Under the pieces are notes generated by a model. It was given only the letters and a program-made list of their open reading frames with translations. It searched no databases and was not told where the DNA came from. From assembly GCF_020379485.1 (NCBI RefSeq), contig NC_063447.1, positions 62,051,452-62,115,451 on the forward strand: a stretch of 64,000 bases of DNA. Reading direction: 5' to 3'. Position numbers and translations under genes: made by a program. Positions 1-10,805 of this stretch are shown here, one piece after another; within the stretch, counting starts at the first letter, position 1; the number at the start of each line of letters is the position of its first letter. The DNA is from Brassica napus. Lineage: Eukaryota; Streptophyta; Magnoliopsida; Brassicales; Brassicaceae.

Positions 1-260
1 TGGTGATTATGGCTGCTTCGTTTGGGAACGCTGCGTATGAGAGGTTGCCCTTAGAGGAAGATGATCAGGACGAGCAGCAAACGGCTGGAGCGGTTGCTAA
101 TAATATGGATGGTAACGCGACGATGGGTGGTGGAACGCAGACTCAGCCGCAACAGTTGATGCAAGATCCGACGTCGTTTATACAAGGGTTGCCTCCAAGT
201 CTTATGAATTCTCAGCTGCCAGCAGAAGCTTATTGGGGAACTCCAAGACCATCTTTCTAA
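1..260 (+). CDS. AHL22: AHL22-like AT-hook protein, 3' end only
   Basis: Partial: the reading frame is open from base 3 to the stop at 258-260, and the start lies outside the window. The visible 85 residues begin with the end of a PPC/DUF296 domain (VIMAASFGNAAYERLPLE), which in AHL proteins follows the AT-hook and mediates trimer formation and partner binding. Then comes an acidic, glutamine-rich linker and the C-terminal signature LPPSLMNSQLP followed by AYWGTPRPSF, typical of the AHL family. These proteins are nuclear and bind AT-rich DNA; AHL22 is known to affect flowering and hypocotyl growth. The AHL22 assignment rests on the C-terminal motif plus the neighbouring DHDPS2 and ZPR1 genes, which is the order I remember from Arabidopsis. 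Another clade member is possible. Confidence 0.8.
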   Translation, partial: VIMAASFGNAAYERLPLEEDDQDEQQTAGAVANNMDGNATMGGGTQTQPQQLMQDPTSFIQGLPPSLMNSQLPAEAYWGTPRPSF

Positions 261-1394
261 ATGGCGAAAAAATACTTTAGTTATGTTCATCGTTTTTCAT
301 TTATAATATCTCTTCTGTCAAATTTTAATTTTCTTTTTCCCCTTTGTTTTATAAGAGATCATTGTAGCCTTTGATGAAGAGAATCGTTTTGGTCATTGGA
401 CCGGTCGATTGATCTTTTAGGTATGACATGGGGGTTGTGTGTTTGCGTTGACTAGGAGATTATAAGTTGTTGATTTTGAATTTTGTGATTCATGTGTTGG
501 TGTTAATTAAGCTTTGCGTATTGTTGATTGATTCTAGTGCAAAACCTAGATTTCATTGAATTTTTATAACGCTCAACGAGTACACACCAAGGTAAGGCTC
601 CTACTTAGTTAACAGGTTACTAAGAATGTCAGTTTTATTTGTATTTGGTCAAATATTTCTTTAGTCCTTTACTAATTTATCAAACAATAAACCCATTTTC
701 TAAGAAGTTCACATTGTTTGATATTGTTTTCTTGTTTAGATATTTAACAACGGTTATTTTTATTTGGCAGTAAGGCCGTAGGATAATTTTTTAAAACTTT
801 AAGTAATTAGAAGCTAAAATATAATATATAAGAAAAAAAGGAGAAAAGATGATTGTTCCGAGGTTGGTAAGAAGATGGTGAGAGGCAAGAGGCATAATGA
901 CAAGAACAAGGCTTGGGAACAAGGTGATTGCATGTGGCAGATACTTGTGTTTGCACATTTACACGAAATTCCGTATAATTTATATGCGTTATCAGTAATA
1001 TCCACATAAAGTAAATCTGAGCTGTAGCTTTCTCGGTTAAACGTAAGAAGTCGAGTCGACATAGATTATAAAAAATTGGAACAAGAAAATGATGATAACT
1101 ATGAGTCTATGACTAACTCACTTGATATTTTTTTGCCAAAACTCACTTGATCATAGCTAATATAAGTAGATCACATACATTTTATAGAAGAATATAATTT
1201 GTGTGTGTAGTGTTTGATTTGCCAGTGAGAGAGAAGAGAAAGCAATTAAGAGAGGGGAAGAGAAGATGAGCATTGGGTGAAGCACCGACGCACGTGCGTA
1301 TCTGTGGGAAGGAAAAGTTCCTTTACGAGGCGATGAGTGAAGTGAGTGTGTTCCTTACTTCCAAAGCCATCTCTCTCCCCTTTTGCATTTACAT
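261..1394. other. Intergenic, no gene recognised
   Basis: AT-rich sequence downstream of AHL22, expected to hold its 3' UTR in the first few hundred bases. The short open frames here have no recognisable domain. Bases 1240-1395 are richer in purines and contain a CACGTG-type motif near 1300. They may be the edge of a transcript or promoter, but nothing decisive is visible. Confidence 0.4.
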
Positions 1395-2570
1395 CTCATC
1401 TAGTCATCTTTTTTTTTATCAAACCATACTTCCATTATACGAGTTTAAACTCCATTATAGGAGTATACAACAAGGCCATAGCAAGCCAAACAGACAAATA
1501 AACTGACTAAATAATAGAGAGATAGCTTAAGAAAACAACTTACAAAAGAAAGCCATAAAAACTGCATAACAACAATTTCATAGGCTTTTTGACAAATTGC
1601 ATCCAGTGTAACCCAAAGGGTCACAATCACTGCCTCAAAGGCAGAAAAATGCACTAGCTGGGAGCAAAATCCTTGCAATACCAGCAATGCTTGTTCATCC
1701 AATTCGCTCCATACATAAGGAAATATTGGGAAAATAGACTGCTCCAGACAGGATACACCCAAGAGAAAAGTACTAGTCTCAACCGGCTTCAACAGAAGGA
1801 ATATCATAGATAGTGTTTCTTCAATCTGCCACCAAGAAGAAACACACACCAACATAGCACAAAGAGCCAGATTGAACACAAGAAACAAACTGCATACTGC
1901 AGTAGAGATTGGCACTGAGGCCATATAGATGCTACTAACGAGCACAAGAGTAGAATCTAAGGAGAAAGACTCCATCGGAACATCACAAATTAAGACCAGG
2001 ATCCACATATCCAGTGCCTCTCATACAACCCGTGTTTCATACCATTCAACAGAATAATGAACCGAGAGTGAAGCGCAGAGGCAAACCTGGAAGAGAACAT
2101 CAGGACATGATCGAAAAGGAGACCACACTGTGCGCCGGTGGTATAACAAACTGCATCCAGCAGTACATCGACGCCCATAGACAAAAGATGAGACACCAAC
2201 AGACAAGTGATGAGTGTCTCCGCCTCTCATCTTACTCGTCAAAATTGGCGAATGAGACTCCAGATCTTGGATTTTGGGAAACGCATGGGATGAAAGGTTG
2301 GCGGCGGCGTTGAGGAATTGAAACAGAGCGAGAACAGATGAAGCGTCGGGAGGGTCTGGTGGGTCCGGCGGAATGGTGGGAGAGAGAGAGATTCAAACCA
2401 AAAAAGCTTACATGGTGGTGGGTCGGGAAGAGGCCTGAACGCGACGGGGCAGGAGCAGTCATCATCAGGAGCATGGCGGAAGAGAAAATCTGCTTCAAGA
2501 GGAGGAAGACTGAACGGCGGAGTTGAAACGGATGAGATCCATCAAAGCGGCGTCCTCATCTAGTCATCTT
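1395..2570 (-). mobile_element. Retroposed sequence with poly(A) tail and 16-bp target duplication
   Basis: The 16-bp sequence CTCATCTAGTCATCTT occurs at 1395-1410 and again at 2555-2570. The interval 1411-2554 is an insert. Directly inside the left copy is a run of T, which is a poly(A) tail when the insert is read on the minus strand. Target duplication plus terminal poly(A) is the signature of LINE-mediated retroposition. The insert is clearly richer in G and C than its surroundings. On the minus strand it carries several open frames, including a hydrophobic one at 1445-2008, but none continues end to end and none matches a family I know. It could be a processed pseudogene of an unidentified transcript or a non-autonomous LINE derivative. 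Confidence 0.75.
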
Positions 2571-4861
2571 ATCTTTCACCTTCTTCTATAACCTCCCTAT
2601 GATCGATCGATCATTTTTGCTGTTAGAAAGGTTACTATCAATGATAAAATTATAACGATAAGATAAACCGAGTGGCCTGTGCAAAATTTTTTTTATGCCA
2701 TTTAATCATTTTGATATCACATTATTTACTTAACTAATAATCACATTTTGTCAATGCATATGTACATTAATTAAACAGGTCTATTTTCTTCTGCCATTTG
2801 TTATATATATATATATGTATATATTTTTTTTTTTTAAGTTGTTCCATGTTTTTGCTATGGTTTGATTGAAATTTCATATTGATCGGCATTATGAGTGATT
2901 GGACATACGTATATGTTCTTTGACTTTCCAATTAAATTATTACACACTATATAAAACCCGAAATAAATCAACTATAATTGAAGTGGGTCTCTCTTCAATT
3001 CTCCATGTGTTTAGTGATACATATATTATAGTTTTGTTTGTTTCCTTAACGCAGTGATCAAAAGATATAAAATATATATATAGAAAGATGAGTGATCAAA
3101 AAGATATAGAAAGGCATGTCAGCAACACATTATAATATGTAGTTTGAAGAAGAATAAAAAGGAGAGAGTGAGTAGACGCACTAGAAAACAAGACCGCTTA
3201 CGAACCAACGGAGTCCGTAATAGTTAACCAAACCTAGAATCCGTTTCTATTTTTCTTACAAATCGGAATTGGGCCTATCAATCTTAGACTGCGTTTGGTC
3301 ATTATCTGTCCACTATTAGGCCTATAATGGGCCGATGCAGGAAATAATTTTGTTGGGGGCATGAATACTAACCTACAATATTTAAAATAGGTGCATATAG
3401 CTTAGGTTTTAACAAATTACACTAAATTTTCAAATGTTGTTGGGTTCAGTGGCCCCCGTCTCGTTACATGTGGCTCCGCTAGGTCATCGTGGTTCGGCCG
3501 GTCTGAACCGGGTTCGATCGGGTTTACTTAGATTAAACTAAATTTAATAATATTTTATAAATAATATTCATATTTTTTTAAAAAAATAAATCATATCAAA
3601 TAAAATGTTTACATAGCCATAATGTGTAGAAAAACTTAAAATCTAAAACCAATATGAAAAGAACATTTAAACTTTATTCGCAGATCTTATCACTCTAAAT
3701 CTTCTCCACCTTTAAAAAAAATATATATACATATTAGGTAAAAGTTACATTTTGAAATACAAATTTCAGAAACGTAAATATTTTAATTATTTAAAGTCTT
3801 CAAAACAAGTGATCATGAAATAAAAATTTAAACAAGGTGAGAAATAGACAAAAACAATATCTTGACGTGAATATTAAACTTTATGAATCTTGTAATTTAT
3901 AAGTTGTAGAAACGACAAAAGAAAAAAACGAGAGACGATACTTTATTAATCTTTGATAAATCTTATTTTTACTTAAAAAGAAGAAAAATTAATTGTTTCA
4001 TTAACAAAAGTTTTTGCATATATGCGAACCGGAGTTTGGGCGGTTCATTGGGTTGCCGGTTCCCGGGTTTTTTACGGTTCGATAGGGGTTTTTAACTGGT
4101 TCGATTTTAGTTGGGTTTTAGCATTAACCCAACCCGGATTATTTTTGATTCATGGACCCGGTCTGACCACCGGTTCGGTCCGGGTTTAAAAACACTGGTG
4201 TAGACTAATCATAGTGTATATTAAGACAATAGACAACTAGACCAAAAAATAAACAATCGTTGAAAAACAACTATATTATGAGGAGCAGTCACGATGGACC
4301 GTCCTGAACACGAACGGGCATTGCATGAGTTAATGTACGGATATGCACACAAAAAAATACGGATATGGTCGAATCTTACCCTAAAATAGTAATATGAAAA
4401 ATATTAAAAAGATCCAATGGATCCCTTAACCAGTAATGTTGTGGCCTATTGGGCTAAAAAAAGTCTTCGAGAAGGCTGCTACAAGAGTGTTGACCATAAT
4501 GTCTGTGCGTGCGTGTCGTTGACTCATACCCACGTGGCAATATCTATCTAGAGAGACAAAAAGAGAACCCTAAAAAAAACAGCAGCTTTGTATTTTTAAT
4601 ACATCATCTGTCTCCTCCTTCGTCCATCTCTCGCCGCTTCCTCCTTATCGGAATCTTTCGCTCATTATGCTCAGAAGCCTCCTCCATTACCATATCCCTA
4701 TCGCTTCACTTCTCCTTCCAACGATTCTCTCTCCGATTATTATTGCCATCGTTTTCGTTAACTGAATCACACACTAGCCACCAAGCTTGTGTGATTTGTT
4801 TGAATTTGGATCGTTGTTCTGAAAATTGGGTTCAGTTTCTTTTGTTACTGTGTATTCAAAG
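2571..4861. other. Intergenic with decayed hAT-like repeats; DHDPS2 promoter and leader at right end
   Basis: No gene is visible. Bases about 3338-3475 resemble one side of a hAT MITE (GTGGCTCCGC near 3468). Bases about 3485-4196 are bounded by GC-rich blocks built on CGGTTCGG and CCGGGTTT, and end with GGGTTTAAAAACACTG, a hAT-type inverted terminus; the left terminus appears lost. The last 350 bases before 4862 are pyrimidine-rich and probably contain the DHDPS2 promoter and 5' leader. Confidence 0.4.
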
Positions 4862-6438
4862 ATGGCAGCTTTGAAAGGTTATGGCTTGTGTTCTATGGAC
4901 TCTGTTCTACACTTCCCCTGCCCAAGGCCACCATTTGAGGCCTACAAGAGGTTCCTTTTCTTCTCCTCATATATTATGTAGATTCAATACATTTGCTGTT
5001 AGGTAATGTTTTCCTTTATTTTTTTTATTAATTCAAGCTAGGCATTGATATAGCTTATAGTATTGGCGTGTAACTGAGGTTCTATTCGTTTAAAGAATCC
5101 AGTGATATATAGACAATGACCTGTTCGTCGAGACATAACATCTAATGATTCTTGTTCTGCCTATTGAGTCAAGGCTAATCTGCTTTTTATGTGTCTTCAT
5201 AACGCAGAAGAAGCTCAAGATGGGTCTCTCCAAAAGCAGCTGTTGTACCAAACTTCCACCTCCCTATGCGCAGCTTGGAGGTTAAAAACAGGTCCGTGGC
5301 ATAAACTCTTAGATGAAACTCTTATGAATAAAAGTGTTTTCAGCGGGAACATTGTAAATAGTCTATCCGCAAATTTTTTCCAACTCAAACAGGCTGGCTG
5401 AAGTTACAGCCGCAAACCTTTTACCACCGGACCAAAAAGAAACTCTTATGAATATATCATTATATATATATATATAAATTCTCTTTTTGTTTTTGTATTT
5501 GTTTTGTCAGGACAAACACTGACGACATAAAAGCGTTAAGGGTAATCACAGCCATCAAAACCCCCTACCTCCCCGACGGAAGATTCGACCTCGAAGCCTA
5601 CGACGACTTAGTCAACATCCAGATTCAAAACGGCGTCGAAGGCGTCATCGTCGGCGGCACGACCGGCGAAGGCCAGCTGATGAGCTGGGACGAGCACATC
5701 ATGCTCATAGGCCACACGGTCAACTGTTTCGGAGGAAGCATCAAAGTTATCGGAAACACGGGAAGCAACTCAACAAGAGAAGCCATCCACGCGACGGAGC
5801 AAGGGTTCGCCGTCGGGATGCACGCTGCTCTCCACATCAACCCTTACTACGGGAAGACTTCTATGGACGGGATAATAGCGCATTTTCAGTCCGTTATGCA
5901 CATGGGACCGACGATTATATACAATGTCCCTGGTCGAACGGGGCAGGACATACCGCCTAGCGCGATCTTGAAGCTTTCTAGGAGTTCTAATTTAGCTGGT
6001 GTGAAGGAGTGCGTTGGGAACAAGAGGGTTGAGGAGTATACTGAGAGAGGGATCGTTGTGTGGAGTGGGAATGACGATGAGTGTCATGATTCGAGGTGGG
6101 ACTATGGAGCGAGGGGAGTTATATCGGTTACTAGTAACTTGGTTCCTGGTTTGATGAGGAAACTGATGTTTGAAGGTAGGAACTCGGATTTGAACTCGAA
6201 GCTTTTGCCTTTGATGGGTTGGCTGTTCCAGGAGCCGAACCCTATTGGGCTCAACACTGCTTTGGCTCAGCTTGGAGTTGCCAGGCCGGTGTTTAGGTTG
6301 CCGTATGTTCCGTTGCCTTTGGCTAAGAGGGTTGAGTTTGTGAAGATGGTCGAGGAGATTGGACGTGAGCATTTTGTGGGCGAGAGAGATGTTCAGGTGC
6401 TTGATGATGATGATTTTATCCTTATTGGTCGATATTAA
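4862..6438 (+). CDS. DHDPS2: 4-hydroxy-tetrahydrodipicolinate synthase, chloroplast (three exons)
   Basis: Catalyses condensation of pyruvate with aspartate semialdehyde, the first committed step of lysine synthesis in plastids, and is normally feedback-inhibited by lysine. Exons are 4862-4950, 5208-5291 and 5511-6438; phases join exactly to give 366 residues, the usual length for the plant enzyme. The first about 35 residues look like a chloroplast transit peptide. Catalytic features visible include GGTTGEG (substrate and pyruvate pocket), YNVPGRT with the active-site tyrosine, and AGVKECVG with the lysine that forms the Schiff base with pyruvate. The C-terminus [11 protein letters not shown] is characteristic of plant DHDPS. 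The start was chosen as the first ATG giving a transit peptide in frame with exon 2. Choice of DHDPS2 over DHDPS1 relies on the AHL22/ZPR1 neighbourhood. Confidence 0.95.
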
Positions 6439-6774
6439 GCATAATATACTTTTTGAGTTTTGGGTTTACTTTGTTTGGTGTTTAATGAAAGAAGAGATGG
6501 TTTGGTTTATGTGGTTGGGGGATGGAACTCATTCATCATATTGCTTGTTAAGTACTTATGGTTTGCTTTTACTCGTTTTTAAACTGTTTGTGTTGCGGTC
6601 GGAAGAGGAAGATAGTTTTGGTCTGACGTACCATTAACAAAAGAACACACAGATAGATTACATGAGAGATGAAACTAAAAAAAAATTAGAAGTATACCAA
6701 GTAATAATACTAAACCCCTTCAGATAATAAGACACTGGTGTGTGTTTTAGAGCCCTTAGATTGGTGTTTTTGTT
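6439..6774. other. Tail-to-tail 3' regions of DHDPS2 and ZPR1
   Basis: 336 bases separating the convergent stops of DHDPS2 (+) and ZPR1 (-). It should hold both 3' UTRs and poly(A) sites. No other feature is seen. Confidence 0.5.
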
Positions 6775-7138
6775 TTATGGAACAATGGAAACGTTTTTGG
6801 TCTGAAGCAGAGAGAGGAGAGCTTTGTTTTCTTGGTGAAGGATAAGAGCTTTCTTCCTGAGTTTCTCGTTCTCTTGTATCATGTATTGATTCTCCATGTA
6901 GAGTCTTATATTGTTCATCTCCAACTCCTTTTCTTCTCGCCACATCTTTCTCCTCCTGAAAAAAGTACAAAACAGACCGTTAAAACGTTACAGTGACTTA
7001 GATAGTTTTCAGAGAGGTGTGTGATGATTGAGACTGAAACCTGGAGAGACGAGGGATGTGAACGTGGGTTTCTGTTTTGAGGTACAAAACTAGTCTCGTG
7101 GGTGTGTGTGAGAATGGTTTTGAAGAACTTAAACACAT
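6775..7138 (-). CDS. ZPR1: LITTLE ZIPPER microprotein (two exons)
   Basis: A small leucine-zipper protein of 92 residues. ZPR proteins lack a DNA-binding domain and form inactive heterodimers with HD-ZIP III transcription factors, a negative feedback controlling leaf polarity and the shoot meristem. Exon 1 is 7041-7138 and exon 2 is 6775-6955, spliced with GT-AG borders; the phase closes exactly (279 bases with stop). The coiled coil is the stretch REEKELEMNNIRLYMENQ and onward through IQENEKLRKKALIL, with heptad-spaced hydrophobics typical of the ZPR zipper. The start is the first ATG in exon 1, opening with MCLSSSKPF. It lies tail to tail with DHDPS2. HD-ZIP III activation of the promoter is known for the family but not visible here. 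Confidence 0.92.
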
Positions 7139-7220
7139 GTTTGGATCTTGAAGAGAGATCAGGAATAGACAGAGAGGAGAAGTGAGATGTGTTTGATCAA
7201 GTGGGAGAGATATAGAAGCG

Positions 7221-7227
7221 TTATATA
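7221..7227 (-). promoter_or_regulatory. Candidate TATA box of ZPR1
   Basis: On the minus strand the sequence reads TATATAA, 83 bases upstream of the ZPR1 start codon, a plausible distance for a short 5' leader. This is the only good TATA-like element close to the gene, but no transcript evidence is available. Confidence 0.4.
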
Positions 7228-7299
7228 GATGAAAGTTTGTTGTGTTTTGCATTTTCTTTATAGAGAGATAGAGATGCTCCTTTAGAAGGCAATGATGTC

Positions 7300-10200
7300 A
7301 AGAGAAGAATCATAATTACAAAGGGCCAGTGAAAGATGTTTATGAGGGAGAAGAACAAGTATTAGCAAAAACAGTATTTATCTATATCATATCATTATCT
7401 TATCTTTTTTTTTTGTTAGACTGATAATCGTACTATTTAGAAGAATTTTAATAGGTTCCCTATAAACTATAAAGCTCAACTCACAGTTAAGAGGTACACA
7501 TGAAGAAACAAACTATTCAATTTTGGTTCCCTATAATTTATGATAATGTTTGTTTGTCACATGGTTTGATGGAGCCTTACAAATGTAGGTGACAGTTAGT
7601 CAAATCTGTGCAACATTTGGCTATTCTAATACACCAACAACTATTCTTTACATTTACATATACACAATATATTCTAGACCGAATAAATTTTACTGGTACA
7701 AGCTCTGATTAGGTATAAGTGGAATTTATGAATCTTCGACCTAACCATTACAATGAACTAACCCTTTGTTTGCAAGGCTCGGTCTCTTGTTCCAACCAAA
7801 TGATCACTCATTGGGTTCTCAAAACAAGGTATGGATCTAGACCAAAAGTTCTTCCATTTTTATTTATTTAATATAGTAAATTACTTAAAAAATATTTGAA
7901 GGTATCAAATTTCAAATATTTAATTATAGCGATCTGATTATAAGTAAAAAAAAAAAAAAAAAAAAAGAAAATTTGAAATTTGAACACACATTTTTAATGT
8001 TTACTTCAATACCGTTACACATACTATTACAATAAAATGGTTAACCTTTTGTTGAAGAAAAGAATCAATAAAGTGGATTTAACCTCTGCTTATTTTTGTG
8101 AGATTAAGCTTTAAATTTTGCACAAGAAAGCTGTACCTTTTTGTTTGTAAGAATTGTCTTGAGTTTAATGAAGCGATTTGGCAGATTTTTTTGACTGGAA
8201 AAAGGTCAAATCATGATTAGTTGGGAGCCAAAGTAGTCAAAAGGTTAAGAGGACGTCAAAACCTCGATCTTCATCACAAGTACAAATGTTTCTCTTACTT
8301 AACTCTTTTTTTAATCCATCAAGTCTGTCTTCTTTTCTTTCTTCGTGTTTTCGGTTTAATGGGACTTTTATGATTACGTACCCGAGCCACCAAGGTAGAG
8401 AGAGTGTAAAATCCAGAATTTTCAACTCATTGAAAGTCATATCTAATGATGGTTAATCATTCCGTTAAATAAACAAAACAAGACTTACTTTCTAAAGTTT
8501 ATTTAACTTTACTTGCTACCATTTGTATGTCATTGTTCCCCGTCCATTAGTTTATATAGATGTTTAGATGTAGAATATTATTAAGATTCTTAGCTAATAA
8601 GCACTGTGCTTATCTTTATTATGAGCCGCATATTGGGCAACTATATGATAAAACATAGCTTAGCACCATGTTTAAGCCAATTTTGTGTATCTTCCTTATG
8701 TATTCTTTATCTATATATTGATATACTAGTCAATATCGTATTGTTGCCTCGTGATGGTTCACGTGAGGTAGAGAGCTTGGGTTTAAGGGATGATGGTTCT
8801 GAAAACTTGGAAAGTACAGGAAAAAGTGTTAAATCGATACAACGGAATCGGGTGCAATGACTTTTGTTTTAGCATATTTACAATAATAATATACATGTAT
8901 GTTTATGCACATTATAAACATAGTAACATATATATGTTGAAGTAAGTAGTAGTGGATAAAGTCATGGAGTACTCGAGTAGGAGTAGAAGCAAAAACCAAA
9001 GCACATTTAATTTCGAAAACGAAACCATCGACTTGGCTTCTTCCTCCCACACAATCATCATACGCATTTGCCATAATAACCCCATTCCCCACTCGCCGAC
9101 GATAGATTCATCAACCATCATTATCATCATCATCATTTTGCATAATGAATTTTGTGGGCTATTTTCTTTTCAAAACCCACAAATTCCACATGCACATATG
9201 CCCAATCCCCTTCCTTCTTTCTGTAGCCCAATAAAAACTCCTTATTTTCCAATCTCTAATTTATTATTTTTTTGCCAACATCCTAACTATATCCCACCAT
9301 ATTAAATTTCTCTAAAACCCAGTAGAAAAGTAAAAAGAAACAAGTAGATAACAAAATAGTCTCATGTGAAAAATTCTTATCATATAAAGCTAAATTTCAT
9401 GACTATTCAATAAAAATATCAAGCTACACATTGACAAAAAGACTCTACTCATTACATGTACTGATGATATACATGGAGAAAAAAGGTTTAGAATAAATTG
9501 ATGAGACCAAAGACTAGGACCACTAAATAAAACGTACTCATTTCTTGTATTGATAATGTCAATAGAGAAACCCAAATGCAAAGACAAACCAAGTTATAAG
9601 AGGCATCAAATGGAATTGGAGGAGATAGTCAACAGCGAAATGAAACCCCATCCATCCACGCTTCTCTAAAAAAGTGTTCAAAACTTGTTATAATTATACT
9701 ATTGATATTATCTCTACTACTATTCATACATAGCCTTTGAGTATCTGATCATATACAACAAAATGGATCAAAGCTAACTAACTAAGAGAAATTTACCATT
9801 AGAACCAAATATATAACTTATAAAGGAGTTCATAAGATTTTAATAAACTCATCAGAGGTAGGAGAGGGTGAGTTTATTGCTTTCAAAGTGATGAGGTTGT
9901 TGCAAAAAGGAGTTTCTACTCCTCTTCTCACCATCAGAGCCTCTCTTTTTAGTTTCAGATTATCCATTGAGATTCCTCTGACTTACTCTTTGCGCTTTCT
10001 ATTGTTAGCCACCATCTCTAGCCTAGCTCTCTCCTTTCCCCTTCATTCTATCGTTGCTATCATTGCATCACATTATGGAGATGCTTTGTCCTGAAGTAGA
10101 CATCCCAAAACTTTCACATATATATATTTTAATCAATACATTTATCTTTGCATTTCCACGTAAATATACTGGAGTGCCCGACCAACAAGAACAAAATTTG

Positions 10201-10604
10201 TTTAAAGCCCAAAGCCAATATAAGCAAATATACAATTATACATATAATGCAAATTTGTAATTAAATTTTTGAATGCAATGATAGGAATCAACCTCTTATG
10301 TGGCTTATGCCATGGACCGGGCCTATATACAACTCCCCATGTTACAAACCGTACCATTTGCCCCGGTCTATCTACACTACACCTTACTTCTGATGTGTTA
10401 GTTAATGGAAAATGATTTGGAATGAGTGTAAGTAATTTATCGTCTTCGTCCATTATGTATGTCCACATGTTTCTGATTCCCATCAGATGTTTGAACGCCT
10501 TGCCGTTCGTTAAATGGAACCGAGACACGAGCGTCTTATCAGAATAAAGACTCGGTACGAGCGCCGGCATCCCTTAAGAGAAAAGTGTCGGTATCAAGAG
10601 GTTT
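7300..10604. other. Long gene-poor interval between ZPR1 and FLA8
   Basis: About 3.3 kb of AT-rich DNA with only short, low-complexity open frames. A minus-strand frame at 10202-10570 (122 codons) is the longest. It has no motif I recognise and no sign of splicing partners, so I do not call it a gene. A poly(A) run lies near 7947-7965. As I remember it, Arabidopsis has an FHA-domain gene (At2g45460) in this place; nothing resembling it is visible, suggesting loss after genome triplication. Confidence 0.4.
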
Positions 10605-10670
10605 GGGAGGAAGTCGGGTTTGTTACAAAAAAAAAAAAAAAAAAAAAAAAAGAAAAGGGAGGAAGTCGGG
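10605..10670 (+). mobile_element. Minimal retroposon: poly(A) tag with 14-bp target duplication
   Basis: The 14-bp sequence GGGAGGAAGTCGGG is present at 10605-10618 and again at 10657-10670. Between the copies is a 38-base insert made of TTTGTTAC, then 25 A, then GAAAA. This is what an extremely 5'-truncated LINE or SINE insertion looks like: almost only the tail was copied. Alternative: a tandem duplication followed by A-tract expansion. Confidence 0.65.
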
Positions 10671-10805
10671 CTTCTCCACAATAAATATTACTGGGCCACA
10701 CCTCTCTCAACTCCAGATAGTGTAGGCCCATTTATTTTATATATTTTGTACAGTGTGAAACTACATCGTTTAGTAATAACCCTCAAAAACAACAACTACG
10801 AGAAT

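Noticed and set aside
1240..1395. Possible microRNA precursor (GAGAGGGGAAGAG facing CTCTCTCCCCTTTT)
   Set aside because: Purine- and pyrimidine-rich arms pair only approximately, and no known miRNA sequence is present in either arm.
1445..2008. 187-codon hydrophobic open frame as a membrane protein gene
   Set aside because: It lies inside a retroposed insert, lacks family motifs, and its hydrophobicity follows from T-rich minus-strand sequence.
8952..9305. 117-codon open frame
   Set aside because: Low-complexity Ile, Ser and Pro runs from ATC repeats; no domain and no codon pattern of a real gene.
10202..10570. 122-codon minus-strand open frame
   Set aside because: No recognisable motif, no upstream or downstream exon, in a gene-poor tract. 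Kept only as a remark.
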